Shown in pieces: positions 55,688-64,000 of a DNA stretch of 64,000 bases (positions are counted from its first letter, which is position 1; the number at the start of each line of letters is the position of its first letter). The position numbers were made by a program, and so were the translations under genes. This DNA comes from Arenibacter echinorum (GTDB taxonomy: Bacteria; Bacteroidota; Bacteroidia; Flavobacteriales; Flavobacteriaceae). The notes beneath the pieces were generated by a model. That model worked only from the letters and a program-made list of their open reading frames with translations, was not told the origin of the DNA and ran no database searches. The stretch covers positions 372,001-436,000 of the forward strand of contig NZ_QLLN01000002.1 in NCBI RefSeq assembly GCF_003259375.1. The letters run 5' to 3'.

Positions 55688-58662
55688 TATATAAGGTATA
55701 TAAATTCTTTTAAATTAAAAATACTATGGCAATACTCTTTCCAGACCTCCATTTCTTGGTTCTCCTCGGCATTTTCCTTTCCTTCCATAGTTCTTAACAT
55801 ATTAAAAAAACTGGAAGCCTTCTTTAGTTCTTCCGAAGTTGCCAAACGCGAAAAAGCCTGCATATAGATCCACTGCACTTTTTCTTCAAAACTGACCAAT
55901 CCTTTTTCCATCAATTTTTCGGCCATAATTTCGGCCTGTTGTGCAACCAATGGATCGTTCATTAAAATCAAGGATTGCGAAGGCACATTGGTAACGTTCC
56001 TACTCCCAAAAGTGCTAAAGGGAATTGGACGATCGAAGGTGGTCATCATGGGCTCCAGGAAATTCCTCCTCACCTCCAAATATATACTTCTTCGCCCTTC
56101 CCCGTCTAAGGGACCCGATTTTCCTGGCCGTCCACGTCCTTGCATAAATTCAGTCAGATAAGTGGCCACCGGTGGCCCGTACATGGTGGAATCTAAACTT
56201 TCAGTAACAAACAGTATTCCATCGCGAATGGCCTCAGCCTCCAACCTTCTAACGGGAAAAGATGCCAAATAAATATTATTGGGATCCGCACTGGCAAGAC
56301 CATCACTTCTCAAAGTACTTCTTTTAAAAGTCTCCGAAGTGACAATTGTCCTAATCATATTTTTTATGGACCAACCATCATTCTGAAATTTAACGGCCAA
56401 ATAATCCAAGAGTTCCGGGTGAGAGGGTAATTTACCCTGTAGACCAAAATTATCAACAGTCTCTACTATCCCCTTGCCGAACAAATGGTGCCAAATCCGG
56501 TTTACCATTACTCTGGATGTCAAAGGGTTATCCTTGTTCAACATTACCTCCGCCAATTCCTTACGGCCGCTACCTTCAGATTTAAATATGGAATCGCCCA
56601 ATGACAGTACCGATAAAAATCTCCTAGGAATATGTTCTTCAGAAGGCTCCTTATAATTGCCTCTATTAAAAACAGGACTATCAATTCCGTAGCCATCATA
56701 TATTCCATTAAAAAAGGAATCGGTTTTTAATTTTTTGGCCAGCTGTTGGCTGCTATCCACCACCGTTTTCAATTCAGGGAAATTCAAAGGCAATTTTCCT
56801 TTCTTCAAATCCTTATTTAGCATTTTTACGTTCTCCGGGGAGATATCCAAGGTGGCCCAATTATCTTTGGTCTGTTCTGTACTAATATTATTTTCCAAAT
56901 CGGCGGGCCATTCCCCGTCATAGGTCACGGCATATTGTGCCTCTATAAATGCATCCTCCTGCAGATTATATATATGGCGTTCATAGCCCCCAGGAATAAT
57001 CTCAATATACGCCTTTCTACCTTTCCAGGCCGCAACGTTAAAAACAAAATTATTCCAGTTTTCGGTATTCACCTTTTGGTCCATTCCCCCGTAAATAGGA
57101 TTTTGGATAAGTTGAAAATTGTCTATGATTATTCTGATACTACTATTTTGTCCAAGGGCTCTAACTCCAACAAAATCTTTATCTAAGACCATATTTGGGG
57201 ATCGTAATGCTCCAAAAATTCCCGTCCCCATAAACTTGCTGGAAGCCTTTCCATCCTGTAATCCAAGTAATTTGCCCGTAGCTGGATCTACTATGGGATC
57301 GCCCAAGGTGGTCCGTTGTCCAAAAGCAAAGCCATCACTTGTCCATCCGTCAAAATCCATCCCTCTAAAATCACCTATTACGGTATAGTCTTTATTGGTT
57401 GAGGGGCCAGCGGTATTCTTTGCAAAATTTATCTTTTCATAATTATTTTTATCTGTGGACCATTTATCTGCCACTAATTTTCGCATATAGGACTTCAGTT
57501 TGACCAATTCATGGGCCGCCAACTTTTTTTCTTTACCAACATCGGCAGGAACAGGTGAAAATCTTGTACTTTCCATTACCCCATATAGCGCATAATAATC
57601 TGCCGCAGTAATAGGATCGAACTTATGGTCGTGACATTTTGCACAGGAAACCGTCAACCCCTGAAATGTCTTGGTAGTAACGTCGATCATATTATCAATC
57701 CGATCTGCCTCGTCTTGGCGCACATCTACAGGGCTATGGGTGCCCTCGCCCATAACAAAAAAAGTGGTACCGAGCCTAGATTCAGAAACACCAGTGTCCT
57801 TATTTTCCCTAGGGTTCTCCAATAAGTCCCCTGCGATATGTTCCTTCAAAATTTGATCGTAGGGTACATCTTCATTAAATGCCCTGATCAGATAGTCCCT
57901 GTATTTCCAGGCACCCGTTATGGTATAGTCAAATTCATGGCCCTTTGTTTCCGCATAGCGCACCAAGTCCATCCAATGTCGTGCCCATCGTTCCCCATAG
58001 GCAGAAGAATTCAGGTAACGGTCTACCATTTTTTCGTAAGCTACACTACTGGTATCCGAGATAAAATCATGTACTTCCTTAGGATTCGGAGGTAAACCTG
58101 TAAGTAAATAAGATACTCTGCGGATAAGTGAGTTTTTGTTGGAAACGGGAACTTTTTCCAAGCCTTTTTCATCCAAACGCTTGTCTATTAAAAAATCAAT
58201 GGCCTTTGGATCCGATATCGCAATTTTCGTCTCTGGACTAATGAATGACCAATGTTCCTTCCATTCCGCGCCTTGATCGATCCATTTATTTAATAAGGCT
58301 TTCTCCCTCTCTGTAAGTTTTAGATTGGTCTCAGGTGGGGGCATCACCATTCCCGGATCCTCGTTATAAATACGCTGCACCAGATTACTTTTGGAAGTCT
58401 TCCCGGGTACAATAGCATGACCGCCTTCTTTAAGAGCCGCTGTAGCTCCTTCGTAAGTATCTAAGCGCAATTCCGCTTTTCTACTGCTAGGGTCGGGCCC
58501 ATGGCACAAGTAACAATTCTGCACCAATATGGGTTTTACATGAAAATTAAAGTCGACCACCTTAGGTAAGGGTTCGGAGAATTTTTCTGATCGGTCACAG
58601 GAAATTCCTAAACCTGCAAGCGTACAAATTACAATCAGATTCTTTACTCTCCTGAAAATCAT
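55687..58662 (-). CDS. PSCyt1/DUF1549/DUF1553 lipoprotein (Planctomycete-type cytochrome protein)
   Basis: The 991-residue protein starts at 58662 to give a lipoprotein signal (LIVICTLAGLGISC). An N-terminal cytochrome domain (heme motif CYLCH near residue 50, with MVMPPPETNLKLTEREKALL) is followed by DUF1549 (ERWARHWMDLVRYAET, a second heme motif CAKCHDHKFDPI), a lectin-like insert (about 430-640) and DUF1553 (NPLTSRVMVNRIWHHLFGKGIV, SNVTNVPSQSLILMN-type end). The family is abundant in Planctomycetes; its substrate is not known, with links to sulfated polysaccharide use. It heads the four-gene operon. Confidence 0.9.
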   Translation of the reverse strand: MIFRRVKNLIVICTLAGLGISCDRSEKFSEPLPKVVDFNFHVKPILVQNCYLCHGPDPSSRKAELRLDTYEGATAALKEGGHAIVPGKTSKSNLVQRIYNEDPGMVMPPPETNLKLTEREKALLNKWIDQGAEWKEHWSFISPETKIAISDPKAIDFLIDKRLDEKGLEKVPVSNKNSLIRRVSYLLTGLPPNPKEVHDFISDTSSVAYEKMVDRYLNSSAYGERWARHWMDLVRYAETKGHEFDYTITGAWKYRDYLIRAFNEDVPYDQILKEHIAGDLLENPRENKDTGVSESRLGTTFFVMGEGTHSPVDVRQDEADRIDNMIDVTTKTFQGLTVSCAKCHDHKFDPITAADYYALYGVMESTRFSPVPADVGKEKKLAAHELVKLKSYMRKLVADKWSTDKNNYEKINFAKNTAGPSTNKDYTVIGDFRGMDFDGWTSDGFAFGQRTTLGDPIVDPATGKLLGLQDGKASSKFMGTGIFGALRSPNMVLDKDFVGVRALGQNSSIRIIIDNFQLIQNPIYGGMDQKVNTENWNNFVFNVAAWKGRKAYIEIIPGGYERHIYNLQEDAFIEAQYAVTYDGEWPADLENNISTEQTKDNWATLDISPENVKMLNKDLKKGKLPLNFPELKTVVDSSQQLAKKLKTDSFFNGIYDGYGIDSPVFNRGNYKEPSEEHIPRRFLSVLSLGDSIFKSEGSGRKELAEVMLNKDNPLTSRVMVNRIWHHLFGKGIVETVDNFGLQGKLPSHPELLDYLAVKFQNDGWSIKNMIRTIVTSETFKRSTLRSDGLASADPNNIYLASFPVRRLEAEAIRDGILFVTESLDSTMYGPPVATYLTEFMQGRGRPGKSGPLDGEGRRSIYLEVRRNFLEPMMTTFDRPIPFSTFGSRNVTNVPSQSLILMNDPLVAQQAEIMAEKLMEKGLVSFEEKVQWIYMQAFSRLATSEELKKASSFFNMLRTMEGKENAEENQEMEVWKEYCHSIFNLKEFIYLI

Positions 58663-58685
58663 TATCAAAATTTTATAGTCATTGT

Positions 58686-58716
58686 CAAATATAAAGATCC
58701 AAAGCCTTAAATCCAA
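58686..58716 (-). promoter_or_regulatory. Promoter of the DUF1553-DUF1501 operon
   Basis: On the minus strand TTG (58714-58716), a 20-base spacer and TATATTTG (58686-58693) match the Bacteroidota consensus, 23 bases before the chosen start codon, which supports start 58662. Confidence 0.7.
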
Positions 58717-58889
58717 CTATTTAAATTGCATGGATAGATATTAATTGTACCCTACTAAAACTAATGAATTGTAATTTATATACGTATAAAGAATGCGTCT
58801 AAAAAACTGACGTTTAAGTTGAAAGGAATTTCAAAACCCTGCGTCGAAGCCACCTCTCTTTGGCTAAAGGAAGGAGCTTTTTTGTTTTC

Positions 58890-58918
58890 GTCATCCGCAC
58901 CATAAGGGAGAAATCACA
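58890..58918. repeat. Intergenic repeat, copy 1
   Basis: The 29 bases begin GTCAT and end GGGAGAAATCACA. They match copy 2 at 23 of 29 positions. Similar elements are scattered between genes in Flavobacteria. Confidence 0.6.
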
Positions 58919-59062
58919 ATATTGGCTCAACAACGTTTTGAAAGCTAACCGTGAAGTAACCACTCTCATGAAAACATAAAATCACGTTTCCAAAAATGAA
59001 AACCTAGCTTGTGAGACTTCTCGTCGTCCCCAAAAAGGGACTCTGTCGAAGTGACAACTACA

Positions 59063-59091
59063 GTCATTTCGACCAATAGGGAGAAATCACA
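59063..59091. repeat. Intergenic repeat, copy 2
   Basis: The 29 bases begin GTCATTTCGACC and end GGGAGAAATCACA, in the same orientation as copy 1 and 173 bases from it. Confidence 0.6.
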
Positions 59092-59236
59092 CACCTAACT
59101 AAACATAAACATTAATTGGGTATATAATTTCCTAACTAGTAATAAGACGGATGAAACTTTTATAAAACCGTTGCATGTGCGACTCCGCTTGATAGGGGAC
59201 TCCATCGAAGGGAGTATGCTTATACACAGGTGCGGA

Positions 59237-59881
59237 TTAAAGCAGATCCTTTAAATCGGTAATTTTATTGATGATATGTACCGGATTGGGAACATCACCA
59301 AATCCGTATTTGGCAAAAACAAAAGGTATTTGGTTTCCATTCGCCGCCGTATTATCCCCTAGGGTATCCCCAATATAAATGGGTTTGGAGAGTTTGTTTC
59401 TTTCAATGATCATTTTTACATTTTCGGTCTTGGACTTTCCTGTATTTCCCGAACATTCAAAATCTTTGAAATAGGCGCCCAAACCATGGTATTCATAAAA
59501 GGCCTCGATATAACCAGCCTGACAATTACTAACTATATACAGATCGTACTTAGTCCCCAAGATCTTCAAGGTTTCTTCCAAGCCATGGTACAAAACCCCT
59601 CCGAAATCCTTAATGTCATTTACCTCCTGCACATAGCAACTGTTCATAACATCAAATTGTTGCTTTTCGCTTAGATATGGAAACAATTTCTTCCCTACCA
59701 GGTCGTGCTGCATTCCCAAAATACCCTGTATATCTTCCTCGGAAATAGGATTTTTAATACAATCAAAACCATTCAAAGCTGTATGCCAAGCCTTTATGCT
59801 CATCGGCATTGGGTCCCAAAGGGTACCATCCAGATCAAAAATGATGTTTTCAATATTATCCCTTAAATCACTCAGAGCCAT
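59237..59881 (-). CDS. HAD-family hydrolase (phosphoglycolate phosphatase-like)
   Basis: The 214-residue cytoplasmic protein has HAD motif I FDLDGTLW (D16, D18), motif II in LYIVSNCQAGY, the lysine of motif III in GKSKTENVKM and motif IV IGDTLGDN. A helical cap lies between motifs I and II (about residues 22-90). These features fit a small-molecule phosphatase of subfamily IA; the substrate is open. It is the last gene of the right-hand operon, 28 bases behind the Gfo/Idh gene. Confidence 0.85.
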   Translation of the reverse strand: MALSDLRDNIENIIFDLDGTLWDPMPMSIKAWHTALNGFDCIKNPISEEDIQGILGMQHDLVGKKLFPYLSEKQQFDVMNSCYVQEVNDIKDFGGVLYHGLEETLKILGTKYDLYIVSNCQAGYIEAFYEYHGLGAYFKDFECSGNTGKSKTENVKMIIERNKLSKPIYIGDTLGDNTAANGNQIPFVFAKYGFGDVPNPVHIINKITDLKDLL

Positions 59882-59909
59882 TTTTTTAATGTTTTGAATA
59901 ATATAGGTA

Positions 59910-60914
59910 TTAAATTAAGTTGACTACCTCACCTGTTTCGGCCGATTTATAGGCAGCATCTACTATGTCCAATACCATTTGTCCTTCCATAAGTCCTGGA
60001 ACTGGTTGTTGCCTAGTTTTGATACATTCTACAAAATATTCCATTTGACGGGTATAGATTATTTGGTCGCAATGATCTTCCCTTTTTGGAAGCTCTGGCA
60101 CAGTTGTTACCGTACCTTCACCTTCTTTCATTTTTAAAAAAGTAGGAAACAGATTGGCATAACCTTTAGTCCCAAACAAGCTGGTACTGGCCTCCGGTCC
60201 GTCCATATGCGGATGCCACCATCCACTTTCTATTATACTTTCAGTACCATTGTCCCATGTAATGACCAAGATTGCCGTATCGTCTACGTCATAGTCCCCA
60301 AATTCCGTAGAAATTCTGGCATATACCTTGACGGGTCTTGGATCTCCCAAGATATATCTTACTGCATCAATGGCATGGACCCCCATATCTGCCAAGGCCC
60401 CGCCCCCTGCCAATTCCTTTTTGGTAAACCATCCGGAAGGACCCCAATTTTCATGAATTCCGTAGCCTTTGGTCTTAAAAACTCTTCCTATTGTTCCCGA
60501 GGCTACGGTATCCTTTATATAACGGGTATCGGTATCAAAACGCCACATATGACCCACCATCACCAATTGGTTATGTTTTTTAGCTACCTCTGCAATTTTC
60601 CTACCTTCATCACCGCTCATTCCCATGGGTTTTTCAAGAAAAACATCCTTGCCATTTTGCAAAAACTCTATGGCATAGGGAGCATGAAATTGATTGGGTG
60701 TGCTTATAATAACTGCATCCAGATCATCTCTTTTTACAAGCGATGAAATATCGTTCAAAGCCTCTTTTATATTATACTTAATGGCAAATTTTTGGGCATT
60801 ATCCAGGTTTTTGGACACCACGGCCACAATTTCAACATCGGCTAGCGTTTGCAGTCCACGAGCATGATAATCCGATATAAATCCTGCGCCTATAAGGGCT
60901 ATTCTGGTTTTCAT
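59910..60914 (-). CDS. Gfo/Idh/MocA family oxidoreductase
   Basis: The 334-residue protein has a Rossmann N-terminus (ALIGAGFISDYHARG), STPNQFHAPYAIEFLQNGKDVFLEKPMG with the EKP lysine, and the C-terminal segment AGGGALADMGVHAIDAVRYILG with the catalytic histidine. It should oxidise or reduce a sugar or inositol with NAD(P). It has no signal peptide. It starts 18 bases after the metallophosphoesterase gene. Confidence 0.9.
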   Translation of the reverse strand: MKTRIALIGAGFISDYHARGLQTLADVEIVAVVSKNLDNAQKFAIKYNIKEALNDISSLVKRDDLDAVIISTPNQFHAPYAIEFLQNGKDVFLEKPMGMSGDEGRKIAEVAKKHNQLVMVGHMWRFDTDTRYIKDTVASGTIGRVFKTKGYGIHENWGPSGWFTKKELAGGGALADMGVHAIDAVRYILGDPRPVKVYARISTEFGDYDVDDTAILVITWDNGTESIIESGWWHPHMDGPEASTSLFGTKGYANLFPTFLKMKEGEGTVTTVPELPKREDHCDQIIYTRQMEYFVECIKTRQQPVPGLMEGQMVLDIVDAAYKSAETGEVVNLI

Positions 60915-60932
60915 CTGTTTAAAATTTTATAA

Positions 60933-62708
60933 TTACTTTTTTATTAAAAGTTCATCAACAATTTCTCCGTCCTGATTGTAGGTTGTGTATTTCAAAGTTT
61001 TATCGGTCAAAGTCATATATTGATAAAACTGACCGTCCTTGAACCTCTTTTCAGCATAAGGTTCTTCCCCTATATCATCATGATTACCGTTGGTTCCAAT
61101 AGATACTGCATAAACAGTCCCATCTTTAAAGGAATCCACAACCTTGCCATTATTCATAGGCTTAGACCGCATATAATAATGGATATGGCCAGACATCACC
61201 ATATCAACATGATAGGTATCAAAAAGGCCACCCCATTCCTGTTGAATATCCAAATAGGGCTCTTCAAAATTAAAGGGAGGAAAATGAAACATGACGAATT
61301 TCCATGTGGCATTAGAATTTTTCAATTGATTCTCTATCCATTCGGTTTGTGCTTCATTGGGTTGGGTTGAATCGATCATTAGGAACAAAGCGTTCCCATA
61401 TTTGAAGGCGTAAGTGCTTTCCGGATCCACTTTTTCAGGTCCGTTTGTGGGCAAACTAAAGAGTTGATAATACATCCAAGCTCCCAAACCATCCTGCCGA
61501 TCATGATTTCCGGGGACGGGCATTAAGGGCCTATGTGAGAACACATCTTTGGAATATCCGAAAAACATGTCCCATTCCGTACGGTAAAGTCCTGTGGTCA
61601 CAATATCGCCTGCAATAGAATAAAATGCCGTTTCCGGATGTCGGAGGTCCGCATCATTGAGTATTTGAGCCCATTTTGGATCCCTATGGGTATCCCCAAA
61701 CCATATAAACGAAAACTCCTTGGCATCCTTGGCTTCGGTCTTAAAGTCCCTAACCGTAGACCATGACTTTTCTTCAACCGAACCTACACGATACTCATAG
61801 GTAGTACCAGCCTCCAAATTGTTCAGATTGGCTGTAAATCGATTTATATATCTGTCATTGTATAACATTCTATCTTCCATACCCGATACAGAGGCATTTA
61901 AGGCAATGGTGTCGGAAGTATTTTTCTTCCAATACTGTACTATTCCATCTTTTACGGTAGTATTGGTTCTCCATTGTACATCCATAGAATTTGTAGGATC
62001 CGCACTCCAGGTAAGCATAATCTGATCGGATTGATTGGAAGATGGGAATATCGTTTCTCGAAATGCTCCTTCTACATGTGCTTCCCGGGCCCTTCCCCTA
62101 ACCGTAGTGAACAATACCTGACCCTCAAGTTCTTTAGGCAGTTCCGTAATTTTAAGGTCGGACCAGTCATGGTATGTAAAAGCTCCTTTTTTAAACACTT
62201 CCAAAGAATATTCCTCAGGATAGCGCTCGCCAATAGTAAGTTCCTCTTTGGATTTCTGCGAGCCTACAGAAATAAAATAGATGACTCCATTCCTGTCAAA
62301 CCCTGGGATTCCCAGATTAACCCAACCCGCATCAAAATCCTTTTCCCAAACTTCATACTCATTAACTTCATTCTTTACCCTTTTATCCGTCTTTACAAAA
62401 CCGCTTTCCTTAAGCCAAAAAGGTGCTTTATGATCAAGCTGTCTCATTAAAGAAACCGTTACAGGAACATTAACTTTAAAATATTGATAACGTGTAGCCA
62501 GTGTAGTTTTCTCGTCATCGGTCAAAAATTTGAGCATAAAAGCATCGTCAATGGAATCATAGTCCGTGGAGTCTACTTTTTCATACAATCTGGTGATTAC
62601 ATTATCCATTACCGCTTTTACAGAGGTCTGGTTCTGTTGTTCTTCCTTTTTGGTTTCGGAACAGGAAAAAATTAAAAAGACCGCAGAAAGAACTATATAT
62701 CTTCTCAT
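60933..62708 (-). CDS. Lipoprotein metallophosphoesterase with FN3-like domain
   Basis: The 591-residue protein has a lipoprotein signal (YIVLSAVFLIFSC), a unique N-terminal region of about 190 residues (YFKVNVPVTVSLMRQL, unlike typical phosphatases), an FN3-like domain (about 225-320, TTYEYRVGSVEEKSW) and a calcineurin-like core with FGDTHRDPKW, AGDIVTTG, VPGNHDRQ, MFHFPPFN and MSGHIHYYMR. The metal ligands are complete. It resembles purple acid phosphatases. It lies in one run with the GDPD gene upstream and the Gfo/Idh gene downstream. Confidence 0.85.
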   Translation of the reverse strand: MRRYIVLSAVFLIFSCSETKKEEQQNQTSVKAVMDNVITRLYEKVDSTDYDSIDDAFMLKFLTDDEKTTLATRYQYFKVNVPVTVSLMRQLDHKAPFWLKESGFVKTDKRVKNEVNEYEVWEKDFDAGWVNLGIPGFDRNGVIYFISVGSQKSKEELTIGERYPEEYSLEVFKKGAFTYHDWSDLKITELPKELEGQVLFTTVRGRAREAHVEGAFRETIFPSSNQSDQIMLTWSADPTNSMDVQWRTNTTVKDGIVQYWKKNTSDTIALNASVSGMEDRMLYNDRYINRFTANLNNLEAGTTYEYRVGSVEEKSWSTVRDFKTEAKDAKEFSFIWFGDTHRDPKWAQILNDADLRHPETAFYSIAGDIVTTGLYRTEWDMFFGYSKDVFSHRPLMPVPGNHDRQDGLGAWMYYQLFSLPTNGPEKVDPESTYAFKYGNALFLMIDSTQPNEAQTEWIENQLKNSNATWKFVMFHFPPFNFEEPYLDIQQEWGGLFDTYHVDMVMSGHIHYYMRSKPMNNGKVVDSFKDGTVYAVSIGTNGNHDDIGEEPYAEKRFKDGQFYQYMTLTDKTLKYTTYNQDGEIVDELLIKK

Positions 62709-62758
62709 TTGATTACTATGCTTTTTTTTCAGTTTTTAAATATTATTATACTTGGTGA

Positions 62759-63577
62759 CTAATTAGTTTTTGCAAAGGCATCCAACATATCCGCCAAGTG
62801 GTCTGTGAGAATAAAATCGACCCCCGCATCCAACAATTCCTTTACGCGACTTACCTCTTCGGAATGAAAATAATTGACCTGAACCCCATTATCCTTCAGC
62901 TTTTTTAAATCCGACAACATATTTTCATCGTCCCTGCTACTTCTTAATTGAAGAAATGCAAAGCCATTTTCTATGGTTCCATTTATATATTCAGCTCGAG
63001 TGGTTAAACGTTCCATGTTGCACATCATAATGTTCGGATTTACCTGTCTTACTCCTTTTGCCGTCTCGTTTTCACAGGCTATAACAGCCTGATGGATTCT
63101 GTCCGCTGTAATCACGGCTTCTGCTGTTGCCGCACCCAAACGTTCATCTCCCTTTAAATGGATATTAAGCCAGATATTTTTAGGCATAATGTCCAGCGCC
63201 TCCTTTAAAGTGGGAACCCTTTCTTTCTTAAACTCTTTGGATTTCCATTTGCCCGCGTCAAGTTTTTTAATTTTTCTCAGCGTAAACTCCCCAACTAGCC
63301 CACTTCGGTTAGTGGTCCTATCTACGCTTTTATCGTGCATAATAACCAACTGATTGTCCTTGGTCATTTGAACATCCAACTCTATCATTTGTGCGCCCAG
63401 TCTAATTGCCTCCCTAAAAGCTGCCAAAGTATTCTCCGGATGGGTTTCATTGGCACCCCTATGGGCACAAATGCCCTTTTGGGGCATACTATAATTTTCC
63501 TGGACAACCACGGAATCTTGGGCAAAAACAAGGTTGTTCCAAGTGAAAATAGCAAGAAGGCCTATAAAGAATTTCAT
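62759..63577 (-). CDS. Exported glycerophosphodiester phosphodiesterase
   Basis: The 272-residue protein has a signal peptide (cut near LVFAQD) and GDPD motifs CAHRGANETHPENTLAAF (H39, R40), MIELDVQMTKD (E66, D68) and VIMHDKSVDRTTN (H81). It hydrolyses glycerophosphodiesters to glycerol 3-phosphate and an alcohol in the periplasm. Length is typical. It precedes the lipoprotein phosphatase gene by 50 bases, which could then release phosphate. Confidence 0.9.
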   Translation of the reverse strand: MKFFIGLLAIFTWNNLVFAQDSVVVQENYSMPQKGICAHRGANETHPENTLAAFREAIRLGAQMIELDVQMTKDNQLVIMHDKSVDRTTNRSGLVGEFTLRKIKKLDAGKWKSKEFKKERVPTLKEALDIMPKNIWLNIHLKGDERLGAATAEAVITADRIHQAVIACENETAKGVRQVNPNIMMCNMERLTTRAEYINGTIENGFAFLQLRSSRDDENMLSDLKKLKDNGVQVNYFHSEEVSRVKELLDAGVDFILTDHLADMLDAFAKTN

Positions 63578-63742
63578 CTGTTAAAATTTTTTTTAATCGG
63601 TCAGACCTGCCCGACTTCTTCATTCAGGCGAGTGTAATGCGCCATTGAACATCTCGTGAGTATCAAGAATTGTTATGGCTCATTTCATCTGTTCAAAATA
63701 TTACTTTCTAATAGTTGCATCTGAAGGGCAACCAATACTTCC

Positions 63743-64000
63743 TTAGTTCATCAATTCCTCGGCGTGGGTATATATCTTTTTTATGGCCGTGGCCACTAAA
63801 TCCATGTCGGCCTTGGTTCCCATCAGTACCTTATGGTGTACGCAAACAGATTCTTCCTTAAAAATACGTTCACAGACCGGTAGCGAAAATCTTTTTGGAT
63901 CAATGGCTTTCCAATAGGCATCATTTAATTTGTGTCTGGAAGGTTTTGTGTGCGGCACATACAATGAGCAATTATTTAAAGGCTCATAACAAGCATCTAC
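63743..64000 (-). CDS. DegT/DnrJ/EryC1/StrS aminotransferase, C-terminal fragment
   Basis: Only the last 85 codons are in the window; the frame stays open to the edge (from VDACYEPLNNCSLYVPHT). The C-terminal LPVCERIFKEESVCVHHKVLMG and ADMDLVATAIKKI match the end of sugar aminotransferases of the DegT/DnrJ group, PLP enzymes that act on keto-sugars. The rest of the protein, including the PLP lysine, lies to the right. It is 165 bases upstream of the GDPD gene on the same strand. Confidence 0.75.
   Translation of the reverse strand, partial: VDACYEPLNNCSLYVPHTKPSRHKLNDAYWKAIDPKRFSLPVCERIFKEESVCVHHKVLMGTKADMDLVATAIKKIYTHAEELMN

Larger units (their letters stand above)
58663..59236. other. 574-base gap with degenerate repeats and a promoter
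   Basis: The left end holds the promoter of the DUF1553 operon (58686-58716). The rest contains two 29-base repeat copies (58890-58918 and 59063-59091) and looser relatives with the theme GACTC..TCGAAG. No gene is supported. Confidence 0.75.

Noticed and set aside
1-64000. CRISPR array, tRNA or rRNA genes, insertion sequence, prophage
   Set aside because: No regularly spaced repeats, cloverleaf-like segments, transposase or phage genes were seen anywhere in the window.

Overview
The window reads as chromosome of a low-GC member of the Flavobacteriaceae (Bacteroidota), probably marine. The evidence is a SusC/SusD pair, promoters of the Bacteroidota type (TTG about 19 bases before TAnnTTTG, seen cleanly upstream of sodB, asd, the yceD-rpmF unit and the DUF1553 operon), A-rich start contexts without Shine-Dalgarno boxes, and families typical of the group (DUF5690, DUF177-L32, the S9A peptidase, the GreA-like coiled-coil protein). 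The genus cannot be fixed from the sequence alone. No tRNA, rRNA, CRISPR array, insertion sequence or prophage gene was seen.

Bases 1-21300 are mostly housekeeping genes on both strands: a UvrD/AddA-like helicase cut by the left edge, sodB, a uracil-DNA glycosylase, rsmI, tdk-alr, mscL, asd, a prolyl oligopeptidase, an ABC ATPase with arfB, a cyclase/GreA-like/FAD oxidoreductase group, the fatty-acid block yceD-rpmF-fabH-accB-accC, pdxA and ribE. The 574-base gap after sodB holds an unexplained pair of nearly identical 39-base boxes, each next to a different hairpin. Bases 21400-28400 carry an esterase, a NagX-like membrane protein, a sodium:solute symporter, a TauE/SafE permease and a 602-residue protein of unknown function.

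From about 28500 to the right edge every gene lies on the minus strand and most products carry export signals. Three catabolic blocks follow one another. (1) 28508-41077: DUF5690 transporter, SusC, SusD, a PA14-carrying alkaline-phosphatase-superfamily lipoprotein, an exported metallo-beta-lactamase-fold protein, a PLP enzyme resembling (R)-1-hydroxy-2-aminoethylphosphonate ammonia-lyase (PbfA), and a secreted metallophosphoesterase; this looks like an outer-membrane uptake locus for an organophosphorus compound. (2) 44636-49537: a sugar-dehydrogenase/cytochrome c lipoprotein, an exported amidohydrolase, a Tat-exported SelA-like PLP enzyme and a lipoprotein RidA, which together look like a periplasmic deamination pathway. 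(3) 51858-58662: a DUF1553/DUF1549 cytochrome protein, a DUF1501 protein, a beta-propeller and a membrane-cytochrome-LRR protein, a set better known from Planctomycetes. A copper module (CopA ATPase and a metal-domain AraC regulator) sits between blocks 1 and 2.

The right end (59237-64000) holds a HAD phosphatase, a Gfo/Idh/MocA oxidoreductase, a second lipoprotein metallophosphoesterase, an exported glycerophosphodiesterase and the C-terminus of a DegT/DnrJ aminotransferase in one likely operon. Across blocks 1 and 4 there are five predicted phosphoester hydrolases, so phosphorus scavenging is a recurring theme.
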